Below, in pieces: positions 8,607-16,532 of a stretch of DNA of 54,974 nucleotides (position 1 is the first letter of the stretch; each line of letters opens with the position of its first letter). A model generated the notes under the pieces. It had not been told where the DNA came from. It made no database searches and worked only from the letters and a program-made list of their open reading frames with translations. Location of the stretch: assembly GCF_020630935.1 (NCBI RefSeq), contig NZ_JAHDIG010000028.1, positions 1-54,974 on the forward strand, written 5' to 3'. The translations under genes and the position numbers were made by a program. The stretch comes from Bernardetia sp. GTDB taxonomy: Bacteria; Bacteroidota; Bacteroidia; Cytophagales; Bernardetiaceae.

Positions 8607-8671
8607 ACTGTCAGACATCTCAAGGATGTCAGTACAGTTGGATGTGAATTGTCTGACACATTTAAAGTGTA
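8607..8671. repeat. Paired hairpins between divergent genes
   Basis: Two hairpins in tandem: ACTGT..GACATC-tcaag-GATGTC..ACAGT (8607-8638) and ACAC-attTAAA-GTGT followed by ACCGATA (8656-8676). Their flanks (TGTCAG...CAGTAC and GTCTGAC...GTACCGATA) resemble the frame of the bipartite repeat (GGTCAG...CAGTACCGA) while the stems differ. They lie in the 145-bp promoter region between two divergent genes. Confidence 0.55.
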
Positions 8672-8724
8672 CCGATAATCTTATTTTTTTGATTCATCAT
8701 TTCTAAACCTTAACTTGTTTGAAT

Positions 8725-9348
8725 ATGAACTGTACACTATGCAACACAACGTTAAAAAATAAAGCTGATGAATTTTATTTCATCTGTGCCGGTTGTGGTG
8801 CTTATGTAAAAGACCAAAAATTTTATGTAGATAGCCAACAAGAAAAATCAATGTATGAAAATCATAACAACGATGTCAATGATTTGGGCTATCAAAAGTT
8901 TACTTCGCCGATTACGAAGACGATTCTTCAACACTTTACACCAAACGACTTGGGCTTGGATTATGGTTGTGGTACAGGTCCTGTAATTTCCAAACTTTTA
9001 AAAGAAAAGGGCTACAAAATAGAGCTTTACGACCCTTATTTTTATCCGAATGAAAATTATTTAGACTACCAATACGATTATATTTTTAGCTGTGAAGTCT
9101 TTGAGCATTTTTATAACCCTGCCAAAGAAATTCAAAAGCTACTTTCTGTTTTGAAACCAACAGGCTCATTAATAGTAATGACACATCTATACGATTACAA
9201 AACAGATTTTAAAAACTGGTATTACCGAAAAGATACTACTCACGTTTTTATTTATACAGAAAAGACGATTCAGTTTATTGCAGAAACTTATAATTTAGAA
9301 GCTGAAATACAGAAAGATAGAATGATTGTTTTTAAGAAATCAGTATAG
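8725..9348 (+). CDS. Zinc-ribbon class I SAM-dependent methyltransferase
   Basis: A 207-residue protein from the ATG at 8725; a TTG six bases earlier is a less likely start. The N-terminus carries a CxxC...CxxC zinc ribbon (MNCTLCN, then ICAGCGAYV, Cys at about 3, 6, 21 and 24). Next comes a class I methyltransferase core: motif I LDYGCGTGPVISKLL, acidic loop ELYDPYF, and FSCEVFEHFYNP, as in Methyltransf_11/23 enzymes. Such proteins methylate small molecules, lipids or tRNA; the substrate cannot be read from the sequence. The gene is alone and convergent with the next one across a hairpin. Confidence 0.82.
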   Translation: MNCTLCNTTLKNKADEFYFICAGCGAYVKDQKFYVDSQQEKSMYENHNNDVNDLGYQKFTSPITKTILQHFTPNDLGLDYGCGTGPVISKLLKEKGYKIELYDPYFYPNENYLDYQYDYIFSCEVFEHFYNPAKEIQKLLSVLKPTGSLIVMTHLYDYKTDFKNWYYRKDTTHVFIYTEKTIQFIAETYNLEAEIQKDRMIVFKKSV

Positions 9349-9404
9349 TTTATTTTTACTAACCACAGAGTTCAGAGAGAACACAGAGAATGAAAATTTC
9401 TGCC

Positions 9405-9428
9405 GTTGTTGGTGTCCCCACCAACGAC
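9405..9428. terminator. Hairpin between convergent genes
   Basis: GTTGTTGGTG-TCCC-CACCAACGAC forms a ten-pair stem with one G-T wobble between two convergent genes. There is no T run, so it may act as an RNA-end protector or be a repeat remnant; its TTGGTGT/CACCAA arms recall the RAYT-linked hairpin. Confidence 0.45.
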
Positions 9429-9432
9429 TAAT

Positions 9433-10617
9433 CTACTTTTCCAAATCTATCCAAAAACGAAACTCTGCACTAAAACCTACAAAAGGACGGATATACACTT
9501 GGTCAAATACTCTTCCTCCTTGTGTCGAATCTTCTAAAAATGTTCCTCCTGCATTAAATCGAATAAAGCGAAACACTCTATACCCTAAGCCGATGTATGT
9601 CGGTCGTTTGAAAATAGGGCCTGTAATTTCTTCACCATTTCCATCTTCAAAGTTGCTCCAAAAAAAGCCTACGGATATCGAACTTCTACTCCAAAACTGT
9701 CCTGCAAAACCTTTTTTACCAAGTGGTAACGACAAACCAGCATACGGAGAAGTGCCAAAAGAACTGTTTTCAGAATTTGTACCTGCCAAATGAACACCAC
9801 CATAACCTACATTCAACGGAATTTCGGTGCGAGTTTTTTCGGTAGGATAGTCGTCCATAAACTTTCTGTCTTGCAAGACGAGCAAATCTACATTCAAAAC
9901 TTGTCCTAGTTCGGCTGCCAAAAGCTGTTTGAGTTCGGTCATTAATTTCTCTCTATAATCTGCACGAGCATCTTTTTTCTTGCGCTTTGAGAAAATGAAT
10001 TTTCCTTTTTTGAGATTTGCTTTATTGATTTGCTCAATTTTGGAAACTACCAAATCTGAAAAGCCTTCAAACTGAAGTTGGCTTCTATTTCTATAAAGTG
10101 AAAGTCCTTTTCTTGCAATTTCATTGAGATTTCTGACAAGTTGTGCTGTTCCTCCAATTACTCTAGCACGCTTTCTTTCTACAGTAAAAGATTGTTCTGC
10201 ATAAGCAAAAAGGTTGTTGTAGAGGTCTTGACGAAGGTTTTCTCTTTCCATATCTGTAATTCTTCTATAATAATCTATCTGAACATCATATTTGGAAGAA
10301 CCACGTAATTTATAATTAACAGGAACAGTAAACGTACCAATACTAGAATACGGAGGGCGTACCCACGAAGCCACAAAAAGAGGCTTTGGGTTATCTTTTC
10401 GATTGCTTTTGTCATCCAAAATGACAATTTCTACCAAGACAGTTTCAGGCTGTGCTGCTCCACTGACCATTAAGTTTTCTTCGGCTGGCAGGCTTTGACT
10501 ATTGTTGAAAGATGACTTTTCATACTCAAAAACGGCTGTGGCATACTGTGCTTTTACTAAAAAAGTAGAAGAATAAAAAGCTAAAAATAAGGATAAAAAA
10601 AGTAGTTGTTTTTGCAT
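9433..10617 (-). CDS. Outer-membrane protein of unknown function
   Basis: I chose the ATG at 10617, which gives 394 residues beginning MQKQLLFLSLFLAFY with a signal peptide ending FLVKAQ. An upstream in-frame ATG at 10668 would add 17 residues before the signal peptide, but it lies inside the inserted MITE (10654-10776). After the signal comes a beta-rich region with VLVEIVILDD and PYSSIGTFTVPV, a long helical middle with Lys/Arg-rich segments, and a C-terminal 130-residue part with alternating aromatic strands (YIGLGYRVFRFIRFNAGG, ending EFRFWIDLEK) typical of a small barrel. No family was recognised. Confidence 0.65.
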   Translation of the reverse strand: MQKQLLFLSLFLAFYSSTFLVKAQYATAVFEYEKSSFNNSQSLPAEENLMVSGAAQPETVLVEIVILDDKSNRKDNPKPLFVASWVRPPYSSIGTFTVPVNYKLRGSSKYDVQIDYYRRITDMERENLRQDLYNNLFAYAEQSFTVERKRARVIGGTAQLVRNLNEIARKGLSLYRNRSQLQFEGFSDLVVSKIEQINKANLKKGKFIFSKRKKKDARADYREKLMTELKQLLAAELGQVLNVDLLVLQDRKFMDDYPTEKTRTEIPLNVGYGGVHLAGTNSENSSFGTSPYAGLSLPLGKKGFAGQFWSRSSISVGFFWSNFEDGNGEEITGPIFKRPTYIGLGYRVFRFIRFNAGGTFLEDSTQGGRVFDQVYIRPFVGFSAEFRFWIDLEK

Positions 10618-10653
10618 TGAGATAGTTGAAAAGAATTGAGTTAGAAGAAAATA

Positions 10654-10776
10654 TAGAGTATTGGACATGAACAGACATTTGCTGTTCCATGAGTCATAGA
10701 ACAGGGGAAAAGTACTGTTAGTTGGTGTTTTAGCATAGCGACACCAATAACTTTTTATATCGTGTCCAGTACTCTA
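10654..10776. mobile_element. MITE-like element, copy B (123 bp)
   Basis: Terminal inverted repeats of about 17 bp, TAGAGTATTGGACATGA at the left and the complement of TAGAGTACTGGACACGA at the right, are flanked by a perfect 9-bp direct repeat AAGAAAATA (10645-10653 and 10777-10785), taken as a target-site duplication. Inside are the hairpin CTGTTCCATGA-G-TCATAGAACAG and a RAYT-type hairpin at 10721-10747. No coding capacity. A homologous inverted copy lies at 36369-36480. The transposase that would act on it is not in the window. Confidence 0.85.
10721..10747. repeat. RAYT-type REP hairpin inside the MITE
   Basis: Arms TTGGTGT and ACACCAA enclose TTTAGCATAGCG, one base shorter than the TTTAGCGATAGCG loop of the hairpin beside the RAYT gene at 42-70. 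The second MITE copy lacks 11 bases here and so lacks the 3' arm. Confidence 0.65.
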
Positions 10777-11009
10777 AAGAAAATATTTTTAATCTGAGAT
10801 TGTTTTTTGTAGTTTAAGAAAAATAACATCGTATAACTAACTTTTGTTAAAACTATGCGCTAAACGATAAGTTGTAGACTTAAGTTGTCTTGATAATTAG
10901 AAAAGTCAAAAAATAATTTTTGCAACTTTCTAAAAAGTCTTTCGTATTAGAATCAGTTTTATACAAAACTAAAATTTTATTAAAATCAATCTAAAAAATA
11001 ATTCATAAA

Positions 11010-11684
11010 ATGAAAAAAATCAACACTATATTTTTTGTGTTTGTTGTTCTATTTTTAGCTCTTAGTATTTCAGTTTCGGCTCAAAATGTAAGTGAAAAGC
11101 CCATAAAAATAGAAAAGAAAAAATCGCTAAATGGTTTTGAAGTTCAGTTTGATGCAATGTCAGAAGATGCTGAAAAGGCTCTTCAAATTGCTATTGAAAA
11201 GTGGTTAGACTCTCAAAAAATCAAATATAAGAGTAAGAAAGGAAATTATCATGCAAAAGAAGTAGTGGTAAAGCAGTTTTCAGACAAAACTTCAGATTTG
11301 CATATTTTTATAGAAGAGAAAAAAGGGAAAATGACGTTACAAGCTGTTCAGACGTTAGGGTATGATTTGGCTGTCAATAGCAAAGAACACCCACAAGAAG
11401 CTCAAAATATTCGTTCTTGGTTAGAGAATATGGTAAAAGAGGTTCGTTTAGAACAAATCAATTTACAAATTGCAGCTTTACAAGATGAGTTAAAAAACAA
11501 AGAAAAAGACATTGAAAAAAATCAGAAAGAAGATAAAAATTTGAAAGAAAGCATAGAAGAATACAAAAAGAAAATTGTTGAGGCAGAAAAAGCCATTGAG
11601 AAAAATGTAGCCGAGCAAAAAGATAATGAGCAAAAACGAGAAGCTCTCAAGAAAAAAATTGCTGAATTAGAGAAAATGAAATAA
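11010..11684 (+). CDS. Exported coiled-coil protein
   Basis: A 224-residue protein with a signal peptide (FFVFVVLFLALSISVSAQ, cut before N26). A compact alpha/beta domain follows (about 30-150; GFEVQFDAMSEDAEKALQIA, VVVKQFSDKTSDLHIFIEE), then a C-terminal coiled coil from about 150 to the end, made of E/K/Q/L heptads and ending KKKIAELEKMK. It is likely periplasmic or attached to the outer membrane by partners. It has its own terminator at 11698-11730. No family recognised. Confidence 0.65.
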   Translation: MKKINTIFFVFVVLFLALSISVSAQNVSEKPIKIEKKKSLNGFEVQFDAMSEDAEKALQIAIEKWLDSQKIKYKSKKGNYHAKEVVVKQFSDKTSDLHIFIEEKKGKMTLQAVQTLGYDLAVNSKEHPQEAQNIRSWLENMVKEVRLEQINLQIAALQDELKNKEKDIEKNQKEDKNLKESIEEYKKKIVEAEKAIEKNVAEQKDNEQKREALKKKIAELEKMK

Positions 11685-11697
11685 GAAAAATTTATCA

Positions 11698-11730
11698 AAC
11701 CCTAATGGTCTTCAAGACCCTTAGGGTTTT
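11698..11730 (+). terminator. Rho-independent terminator
   Basis: AACCCTAA-TGGTCTTCAAGACCC-TTAGGGTTTTT: the outer stem AACCCTAA/TTAGGGTT and inner GGTCTT/AAGACC are followed by Ts, just after the coiled-coil protein gene. Confidence 0.85.
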
Positions 11731-11751
11731 TACACTTAAAAACAACACAAC

Positions 11752-12741
11752 TTGAAAGCAGTCTTACACAACACCGAAAATCCAAACCAGCCTTTAAAAA
11801 TTGGGGAAGTAGAAAAACCAATACCATCAGAAAATGAAGTTTTGGTAAAAGTAAAAGCAACAGCACTAAATAGAGCTGACCTTTTGCAAAGAGCAGGAAA
11901 ATATCCACCCCCCAAAGGAGCTTCAAAAATTCTAGGATTAGAACTTGTTGGAGAGGTGGTAGAAGTTGGAAAAAATGTAACTCGCTATAAAGTAGGTGAT
12001 GAAGTTTTTGGATTAGTTGGAGGTGGAGGTTACGCCCAGTTTGCTGTTATTGATGAGAAAATGGCGATTCCAAAACCTAGCTTCTTTTCTTATGAGCAGG
12101 CAGCAGCTATTCCAGAGGTTTTTCTGACAGCTTTTCAGACGATTTCTTGGACGTTTGGCATTAACGAAAAAAACTCAAAATCTATTCTGATTCATGCAGG
12201 AGCAAGTGGAGTAGGTTCGGCAGCTATTCAGATTTGTAAAGCATTGGGAATGAGAGTTTTTGTAACAGCTTCAAAGGAAAAACACAGTTTTTGTCAGAGT
12301 TTGGGGGCAGATGTAGTCATTGATTATCAGAATGAAGATTTTGAAAAGATAGTTTTGGAAAAAACAGAAGACAAAGGCGTAAACTATATTATAGATTTTA
12401 TTGGAAAAGACTATTGGAATCAAAATATTAACAGCATTGCCACAGATGGAAAAATCGTGCTTTTGGCTGCCATGAGTGGAGCAAAACTAGAGAGTGTAAA
12501 CCTAGCAAAACTATTGATGAAACGTGTTCAAGTGACAGGCTCTACACTTCGTTCTCGTTCTTTAGAATATCAGCAAAAACTTACCAAAGAGTTTATAGAA
12601 TTTGCTATGCCTTGGTTTGAAAGTGGAGAGTTAAAGCCAGTTGTTGATAAGGTTTTTGATTGGAATTTCGCTGAAAAAGCCCATCAATACATGCAAAACA
12701 ATCAGAATAAAGGAAAGATTATTTTGTCAATTTCTGAATAA
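11752..12741 (+). CDS. NAD(P)H-dependent quinone oxidoreductase (PIG3/MDR family)
   Basis: A 329-residue zinc-independent medium-chain dehydrogenase/reductase. The N-terminal GroES-like domain reads ATALNRADLLQRAGKYPPP and LGLELVGEVVEVG. The Rossmann nucleotide-binding motif is HAGASGVGSAAIQICKALG, followed by VFVTASKEKHSF. This order matches quinone oxidoreductases of the TP53I3/PIG3 type, which reduce quinones with NADPH. The start is a TTG codon (TTG AAA GCA GTC), chosen because the MKAV-type beginning is conserved in this family and no ATG lies nearby upstream. It ends at a strong bidirectional terminator. Confidence 0.88.
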   Translation: MKAVLHNTENPNQPLKIGEVEKPIPSENEVLVKVKATALNRADLLQRAGKYPPPKGASKILGLELVGEVVEVGKNVTRYKVGDEVFGLVGGGGYAQFAVIDEKMAIPKPSFFSYEQAAAIPEVFLTAFQTISWTFGINEKNSKSILIHAGASGVGSAAIQICKALGMRVFVTASKEKHSFCQSLGADVVIDYQNEDFEKIVLEKTEDKGVNYIIDFIGKDYWNQNINSIATDGKIVLLAAMSGAKLESVNLAKLLMKRVQVTGSTLRSRSLEYQQKLTKEFIEFAMPWFESGELKPVVDKVFDWNFAEKAHQYMQNNQNKGKIILSISE

Positions 12742-12748
12742 ATCCTCA

Positions 12749-12792
12749 ATAAAAAACTCAATGCAAAGCAACTTTGCATTGAGTTTTTTTTA
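12749..12792. terminator. Bidirectional Rho-independent terminator
   Basis: AAAAAACTCAATGCAAAG and CTTTGCATTGAGTTTTTT form a perfect long stem around CAA between convergent genes. It is the strongest terminator in the window. Confidence 0.92.
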
Positions 12793-12806
12793 ATAGAGAC
12801 ACAATT

Positions 12807-13406
12807 TTAGCGAATTGTAATTTCTATAATTTTGGTGTCTTTTTTTATTTCGCTAGGTTTGAGTTCATAATTATAATGTTGCTCGTCTAATCTATATCCC
12901 AAACGACCAACAACAGCTTGTGTATAGCCTTCTATTTCAGAACCAAAGACTTCCAAATTAGGATATTTTTCTAGTAAAGTTTGAAAAGTATCGCCTATTT
13001 TGATACCATCTTCCGTTTGGGCAAGCTCTGATGTTACAACAATAATTCCGACAGAATCTTCCATCTCTCCAAAGGGTGTAAAATATCCCGTTGTGTTTCC
13101 TTCTTTATCTTTGATGTTGTAAATATCAAAATCGCCTTCTCCAGTTTGTAAAAGACCTTTTTCCAACGTTCCTGCATAATCAGTAATTTTTGTGTCTGGA
13201 GAAAGACCTAAGAAAGAATTTTGATAGATAGTGAGGTCATTTGTTGGTTTTGTTTCTTCTACGTCTTCTTCTATAGTTTGAGTTACTTCTTCTGTTTGAG
13301 TAACTTCTACTTGCTCTGTTTCTTCTTTCTTTTGTTCTTGTTTACATGAAAAAGTAAAAATGCATAGAACAATTAGAAGACAGTAATTTAGTTTTTTGAT
13401 ATTCAT
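12807..13406 (-). CDS. Lipoprotein of unknown function
   Basis: A 199-residue lipoprotein: the signal LLIVLCIFTFSC has its lipobox Cys at about residue 21. A low-complexity acidic Glu/Thr linker follows (EETEQVEVTQTEEVTQT), then a beta-rich domain of about 140 residues with NSFLGLSPDTKITDYAG, FTPFGEMEDSVGIIVVTS and IKIGDTFQTLLEKYPNLEVFG. The phrase GIKIGDTFQTLLEKYP is typical of domains that test how far a calibrated threshold is met, but no named family is certain. Likely anchored to the outer membrane, facing the periplasm. Confidence 0.7.
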   Translation of the reverse strand: MNIKKLNYCLLIVLCIFTFSCKQEQKKEETEQVEVTQTEEVTQTIEEDVEETKPTNDLTIYQNSFLGLSPDTKITDYAGTLEKGLLQTGEGDFDIYNIKDKEGNTTGYFTPFGEMEDSVGIIVVTSELAQTEDGIKIGDTFQTLLEKYPNLEVFGSEIEGYTQAVVGRLGYRLDEQHYNYELKPSEIKKDTKIIEITIR

Positions 13407-13477
13407 AAGTTGAGAGTAAATAAGGTAAAATAGATTAAGATATTTATCAATTTACACAAAAAATATTCGAAAAGAAA

Positions 13478-13515
13478 AATCCTTATTTTGGCAAAAAATA
13501 AGGATTTTCTATAAC
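13478..13515 (-). terminator. Rho-independent terminator for the minus strand
   Basis: AAAATCCTTATTTTTTGCC / AAAATAAGGATTTTT reading on the minus strand, just after the stop of the 142-residue gene. Confidence 0.8.
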
Positions 13516-13530
13516 ATTGAGTAATACATA

Positions 13531-13959
13531 TTAATATACATCTTTTCCAGTAAAACGGTTTTCTAATTCATCGGCTACTCGTGCAACTTCAAAAATCATA
13601 TAGCGAACTTGGTCATAAGTACAGAGTTCGTATTTCGTAGATGCACCTACTTCAACATAACCATCGATAAGTAAAATTTTAGAGTAACAAAGTCCGTGGT
13701 TGAGTTCCAAAAGTTCTTCTAAGCTAATCTTTGGATAATCTTCTAACTTACAGACTTTAGAGATAAATTCTAACATAACGCCATCGCCTCTAGGAATAAT
13801 ATATCCTTTTACATTTTGATACCTTCCATCATTTAGAGGAATAGTAACGATGACAGTATCGTCAGAATAATCAGTGTATTTTCCATTGACTTCTTCAGCC
13901 AGCCCACGCAAATAATTTTGTACGTGTTTGTCAGTAGTTGGATTTGCAGTTGCGACCAT
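13531..13959 (-). CDS. Small cytosolic YbjN/Tir-chaperone-like protein
   Basis: A 142-residue protein with no signal peptide or membrane helix. The order is an N-terminal helix (KHVQNYLRGLAEEV), several strands with a YIIPRGDGVMLEFISKV segment, a helical middle (SLEELLELNHGLCYSKILL), a further strand pair and a long C-terminal helix (QVRYMIFEVARVADELENRF). The LLELNHGLCYSKILLIDG-type middle is characteristic of the YbjN and type III secretion chaperone-like fold. The family guess rests on this layout only. No operon partner. Confidence 0.5.
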   Translation of the reverse strand: MVATANPTTDKHVQNYLRGLAEEVNGKYTDYSDDTVIVTIPLNDGRYQNVKGYIIPRGDGVMLEFISKVCKLEDYPKISLEELLELNHGLCYSKILLIDGYVEVGASTKYELCTYDQVRYMIFEVARVADELENRFTGKDVY

Positions 13960-14271
13960 AATTTTTAAATTTTTGTGTGTTTGTGTTTATTTTAAATGGG
14001 TTTGTGTTTATTTTTTTGTTGTTTGTATAAGTTACTCAAAATCAGTCGCTTTTCAAAATATTTTGAGGGGTTTTTTGGATAAAAAGAAGATTAAATTTAG
14101 CTATATAATTAAAAAAGGAATCAAATAAACTATTTCTTTGTTGGTGTAGGTATTATTTTATTTTCGACAGGAGGTTGTTTTTTTTACTCCTCATATCCCT
14201 TACGATGTCTGAATATATCTTTGTTACATCAAAAAAAATGAAGTGTAATTTATTCTATTCCTATTAAAATT
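13960..14271. other. 312-bp divergent intergenic stretch
   Basis: Holds a 15-bp direct repeat GTTTGTGTTTATTTT (13979-13993 and 14000-14014) just before the minus-strand start and a TATCTTTG -7-like box at 14216-14223 for the plus-strand gene. Nothing coding is convincing. Confidence 0.5.
14216..14223 (+). promoter_or_regulatory. Probable -7 box (TATCTTTG)
   Basis: A perfect TAnnTTTG match about 49 bases before the start of the SRPBCC gene. No clear TTG element at -33. Confidence 0.4.
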
Positions 14272-14856
14272 ATGAGAGCGACAATTTTACTTTTTATTAT
14301 TTCTGCTTTGATTGTCTATGGAGGTCTTTTGTTTCCTCAAACACTAACAATTGAAGAAAAAATTGAAATAAACTCTTCCTCGTCTCATGTCTCTGAATAT
14401 TTGTATGACTTACCCAAATGGGAAAAATGGTTAGACTGGCAAGCGTGGGAACATACTTCTGATACAAAATATACGTATTCCCAGTTTCCAAAAGGAGTGG
14501 GGGCATTTATGAAATTTGAAACCTTGGAAGGTAAGAGAAATAACGAAACAGCAGAGTTGTATATTCAATCTATTTCAAGAAAAGAACTATCCGAACAAGA
14601 TTTACAAAGACTCAAATACATTGCAAATTTTAGAAATTACCAAACGCATGTAGAAGGCGAGTTTGAACTAGAAGCAAGTTCCGATAAAAATTCAAGTTCA
14701 GTACTAAATTTTACATTGGAAGTCGAATTAGGGGAAAATCCATTTGTGCGTTATTTGGCATATCTATACTACAAACCCAAGATTGAAAAAGAAACTATGG
14801 CAAGTTTGGAACGCCTAAAAAGACTTTGTGAAACTCCTATCCTTTGTAAAAAATAA
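14272..14856 (+). CDS. Membrane-anchored SRPBCC (START-like) protein
   Basis: A 194-residue protein. An N-terminal membrane helix (TILLFIISALIVYGGLLF) is followed by an SRPBCC-like domain: IEINSSSSHVSEYLYDLPKWEKWLDWQAWE matches the usual I-x-I-x-S-x4-V-x4-DL-x-W-x-W beginning of polyketide-cyclase/START-like proteins. Central strands and a C-terminal helix (EKETMASLERLKRLCE) follow. Such domains bind hydrophobic ligands; none can be inferred here. It is the first of two consecutive plus-strand genes, with 111 bases to the next. Confidence 0.72.
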   Translation: MRATILLFIISALIVYGGLLFPQTLTIEEKIEINSSSSHVSEYLYDLPKWEKWLDWQAWEHTSDTKYTYSQFPKGVGAFMKFETLEGKRNNETAELYIQSISRKELSEQDLQRLKYIANFRNYQTHVEGEFELEASSDKNSSSVLNFTLEVELGENPFVRYLAYLYYKPKIEKETMASLERLKRLCETPILCKK

Positions 14857-14967
14857 GGGAGTAGAAAGACCAAATACGCAAAAGAGAGATTTATAGGATA
14901 AATAGACTTTTTTTGTAAATTCTATTTTGTAAATTTAGAGACAAATTAAGTCGTTCCTATCAAATAA

Positions 14968-16518
14968 TTGTTTCTTTTGAAATATATAACCTCCTTTCCA
15001 TCTATTTTTTCTGCTTTCAAATTATCTATTCAAAATAGAGATATTTGTTTTCTAAGTCTTTCAGTTATTTCCTTATTTCTTTTCTCTTGTTCTTCGTCTA
15101 ACGAATTTGAAAAACCTAAAGAGATTGCCAAAGCAATAGAAAAATTGCCTAAAGAATGGTTTCTCTTAACAGAAAAAAATGGAAAACGAGTATTGATAGA
15201 ACCCTATGAAGGGCTAAATCCAACATTTAAGTTTGAGTATGATTTGTCAAACGAACGGATGCAGATTCGTTATCAAGCCAACCTAACCCAGCGAGTTTGG
15301 CTCATTCAAAAGCTAATAAAGGAGGAAAATTCATATATTTTTTATCTCTTGGAAGATGGGGGAAACACCACTACTCGCTTGTCGTATTCTCAAACCTCAC
15401 ATCCAGCTGTGGGAAGATGGCAAGAACCTGCTGCTGTATTCTTGCCTTACAAAAATGCCTATTTTGTTTGGGACAAAACTCCTTTTGAGAAACAGGAACA
15501 ACAAAACACAAATATTTCTACACAATGGGAACGAGGCGAGTGGCTACGAATGAAAGGAACAATTGAGGGTAAAGATTATTCGCTTTGGGCGTATGTATGT
15601 GTAACGGCAGATGTAAGTTCACCACAGTTTCAGCGTGGTGTTTATTTTTATGATACGTTTTGGAGAGATATTTATTTAGAAAATGCTACTGATTATGAAA
15701 GCCATTCGGCAGATGAAAACGAAGAATTTGAATGGATTATTGAAGAGCGTGCTGCCCTAGATGCAGAAACAGTCTCTGGTTATTTTAAAGGTTCGGTAGA
15801 TTACGATTACAATTTTAAAGGAGTTTGGGAGTCTGCCAAAACCAATCAGAAACTAGATTTTAATTATCAAGAAAAAATACTGCCTTACTCTTTAGAAAAT
15901 CATATCAAACGTTTCAAAACTTCTGATGGTAGTTCGCTTTGTGTCTATTATCCTCAAATTACTGGAATAAAAGATGAAAATGTTTTGAAGGACTTTAATG
16001 AAACCTATATCAAATCGCACGTAAATGCGTGGCAAAGAGAGTTTTTAGCAAAGTTAGATACAACTGTTTCACAGAATCGAAACTGCGACATAGAAATCAA
16101 TTATAACATTCTTTTTGCTAATAAAAATCTAATTAGTGGACTGTTTTTTATTAGACAAGGCAGCAAACGAACTGAATATGTAGCCTTCAATTATGACTTA
16201 AAGAAAAATGAAGTTTTTAGATTAAATAATCTTTTCGAAACCAAAGTAGATGAAAAAAATCCACAAAACAGTTTTGAGGCACGTATTTATTCAAGAGCCA
16301 AACGCCATGTAGAAGTAGAGTCGGAACGTCACCAAATGGAATTTGCTCCTTACGATTCGCTTACCGTTTTGGAACATTACAATTTCCTACCAGATAATCT
16401 TCGCCTAACGCTTTATAGCCGTTCACAAAAACGATTTTTTCCAATTTATATTCCTTATAAAGATTTGAGGGCTTATATTAAAGACAGAGAGCGAAAAACT
16501 TATTTGGAATTGGAGTAA
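14968..16518 (+). CDS. Lipoprotein with C-terminal DUF3298/RsiV-like domain
   Basis: A protein of about 516 residues whose start is uncertain: there is no ATG near the 5' end, and TTG codons at 14968 or 14977 are the only reasonable starts. A lipoprotein signal (LSLSVISLFLFSC) is visible at about residues 30-42. The middle contains a beta-rich domain with tryptophans (WERGEWLRMKGTIEGKDYSL, YDTFWRDIYLE). The last 200 residues (FNETYIKSHVNAWQREF, YVAFNYDLKKNEVFRLNNLF, LTLYSRSQKRFFPIYIPY) resemble the DUF3298/RsiV-type domain found in envelope proteins. Function unknown. Confidence 0.65.
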   Translation: MFLLKYITSFPSIFSAFKLSIQNRDICFLSLSVISLFLFSCSSSNEFEKPKEIAKAIEKLPKEWFLLTEKNGKRVLIEPYEGLNPTFKFEYDLSNERMQIRYQANLTQRVWLIQKLIKEENSYIFYLLEDGGNTTTRLSYSQTSHPAVGRWQEPAAVFLPYKNAYFVWDKTPFEKQEQQNTNISTQWERGEWLRMKGTIEGKDYSLWAYVCVTADVSSPQFQRGVYFYDTFWRDIYLENATDYESHSADENEEFEWIIEERAALDAETVSGYFKGSVDYDYNFKGVWESAKTNQKLDFNYQEKILPYSLENHIKRFKTSDGSSLCVYYPQITGIKDENVLKDFNETYIKSHVNAWQREFLAKLDTTVSQNRNCDIEINYNILFANKNLISGLFFIRQGSKRTEYVAFNYDLKKNEVFRLNNLFETKVDEKNPQNSFEARIYSRAKRHVEVESERHQMEFAPYDSLTVLEHYNFLPDNLRLTLYSRSQKRFFPIYIPYKDLRAYIKDRERKTYLELE

Positions 16519-16532
16519 TAATTAGTTTCTTA

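Noticed and set aside
10618-10668. Extending the outer-membrane protein gene to the ATG at 10668
   Set aside because: The extra 17 residues lie partly in the MITE and would place non-signal residues before a complete signal peptide.
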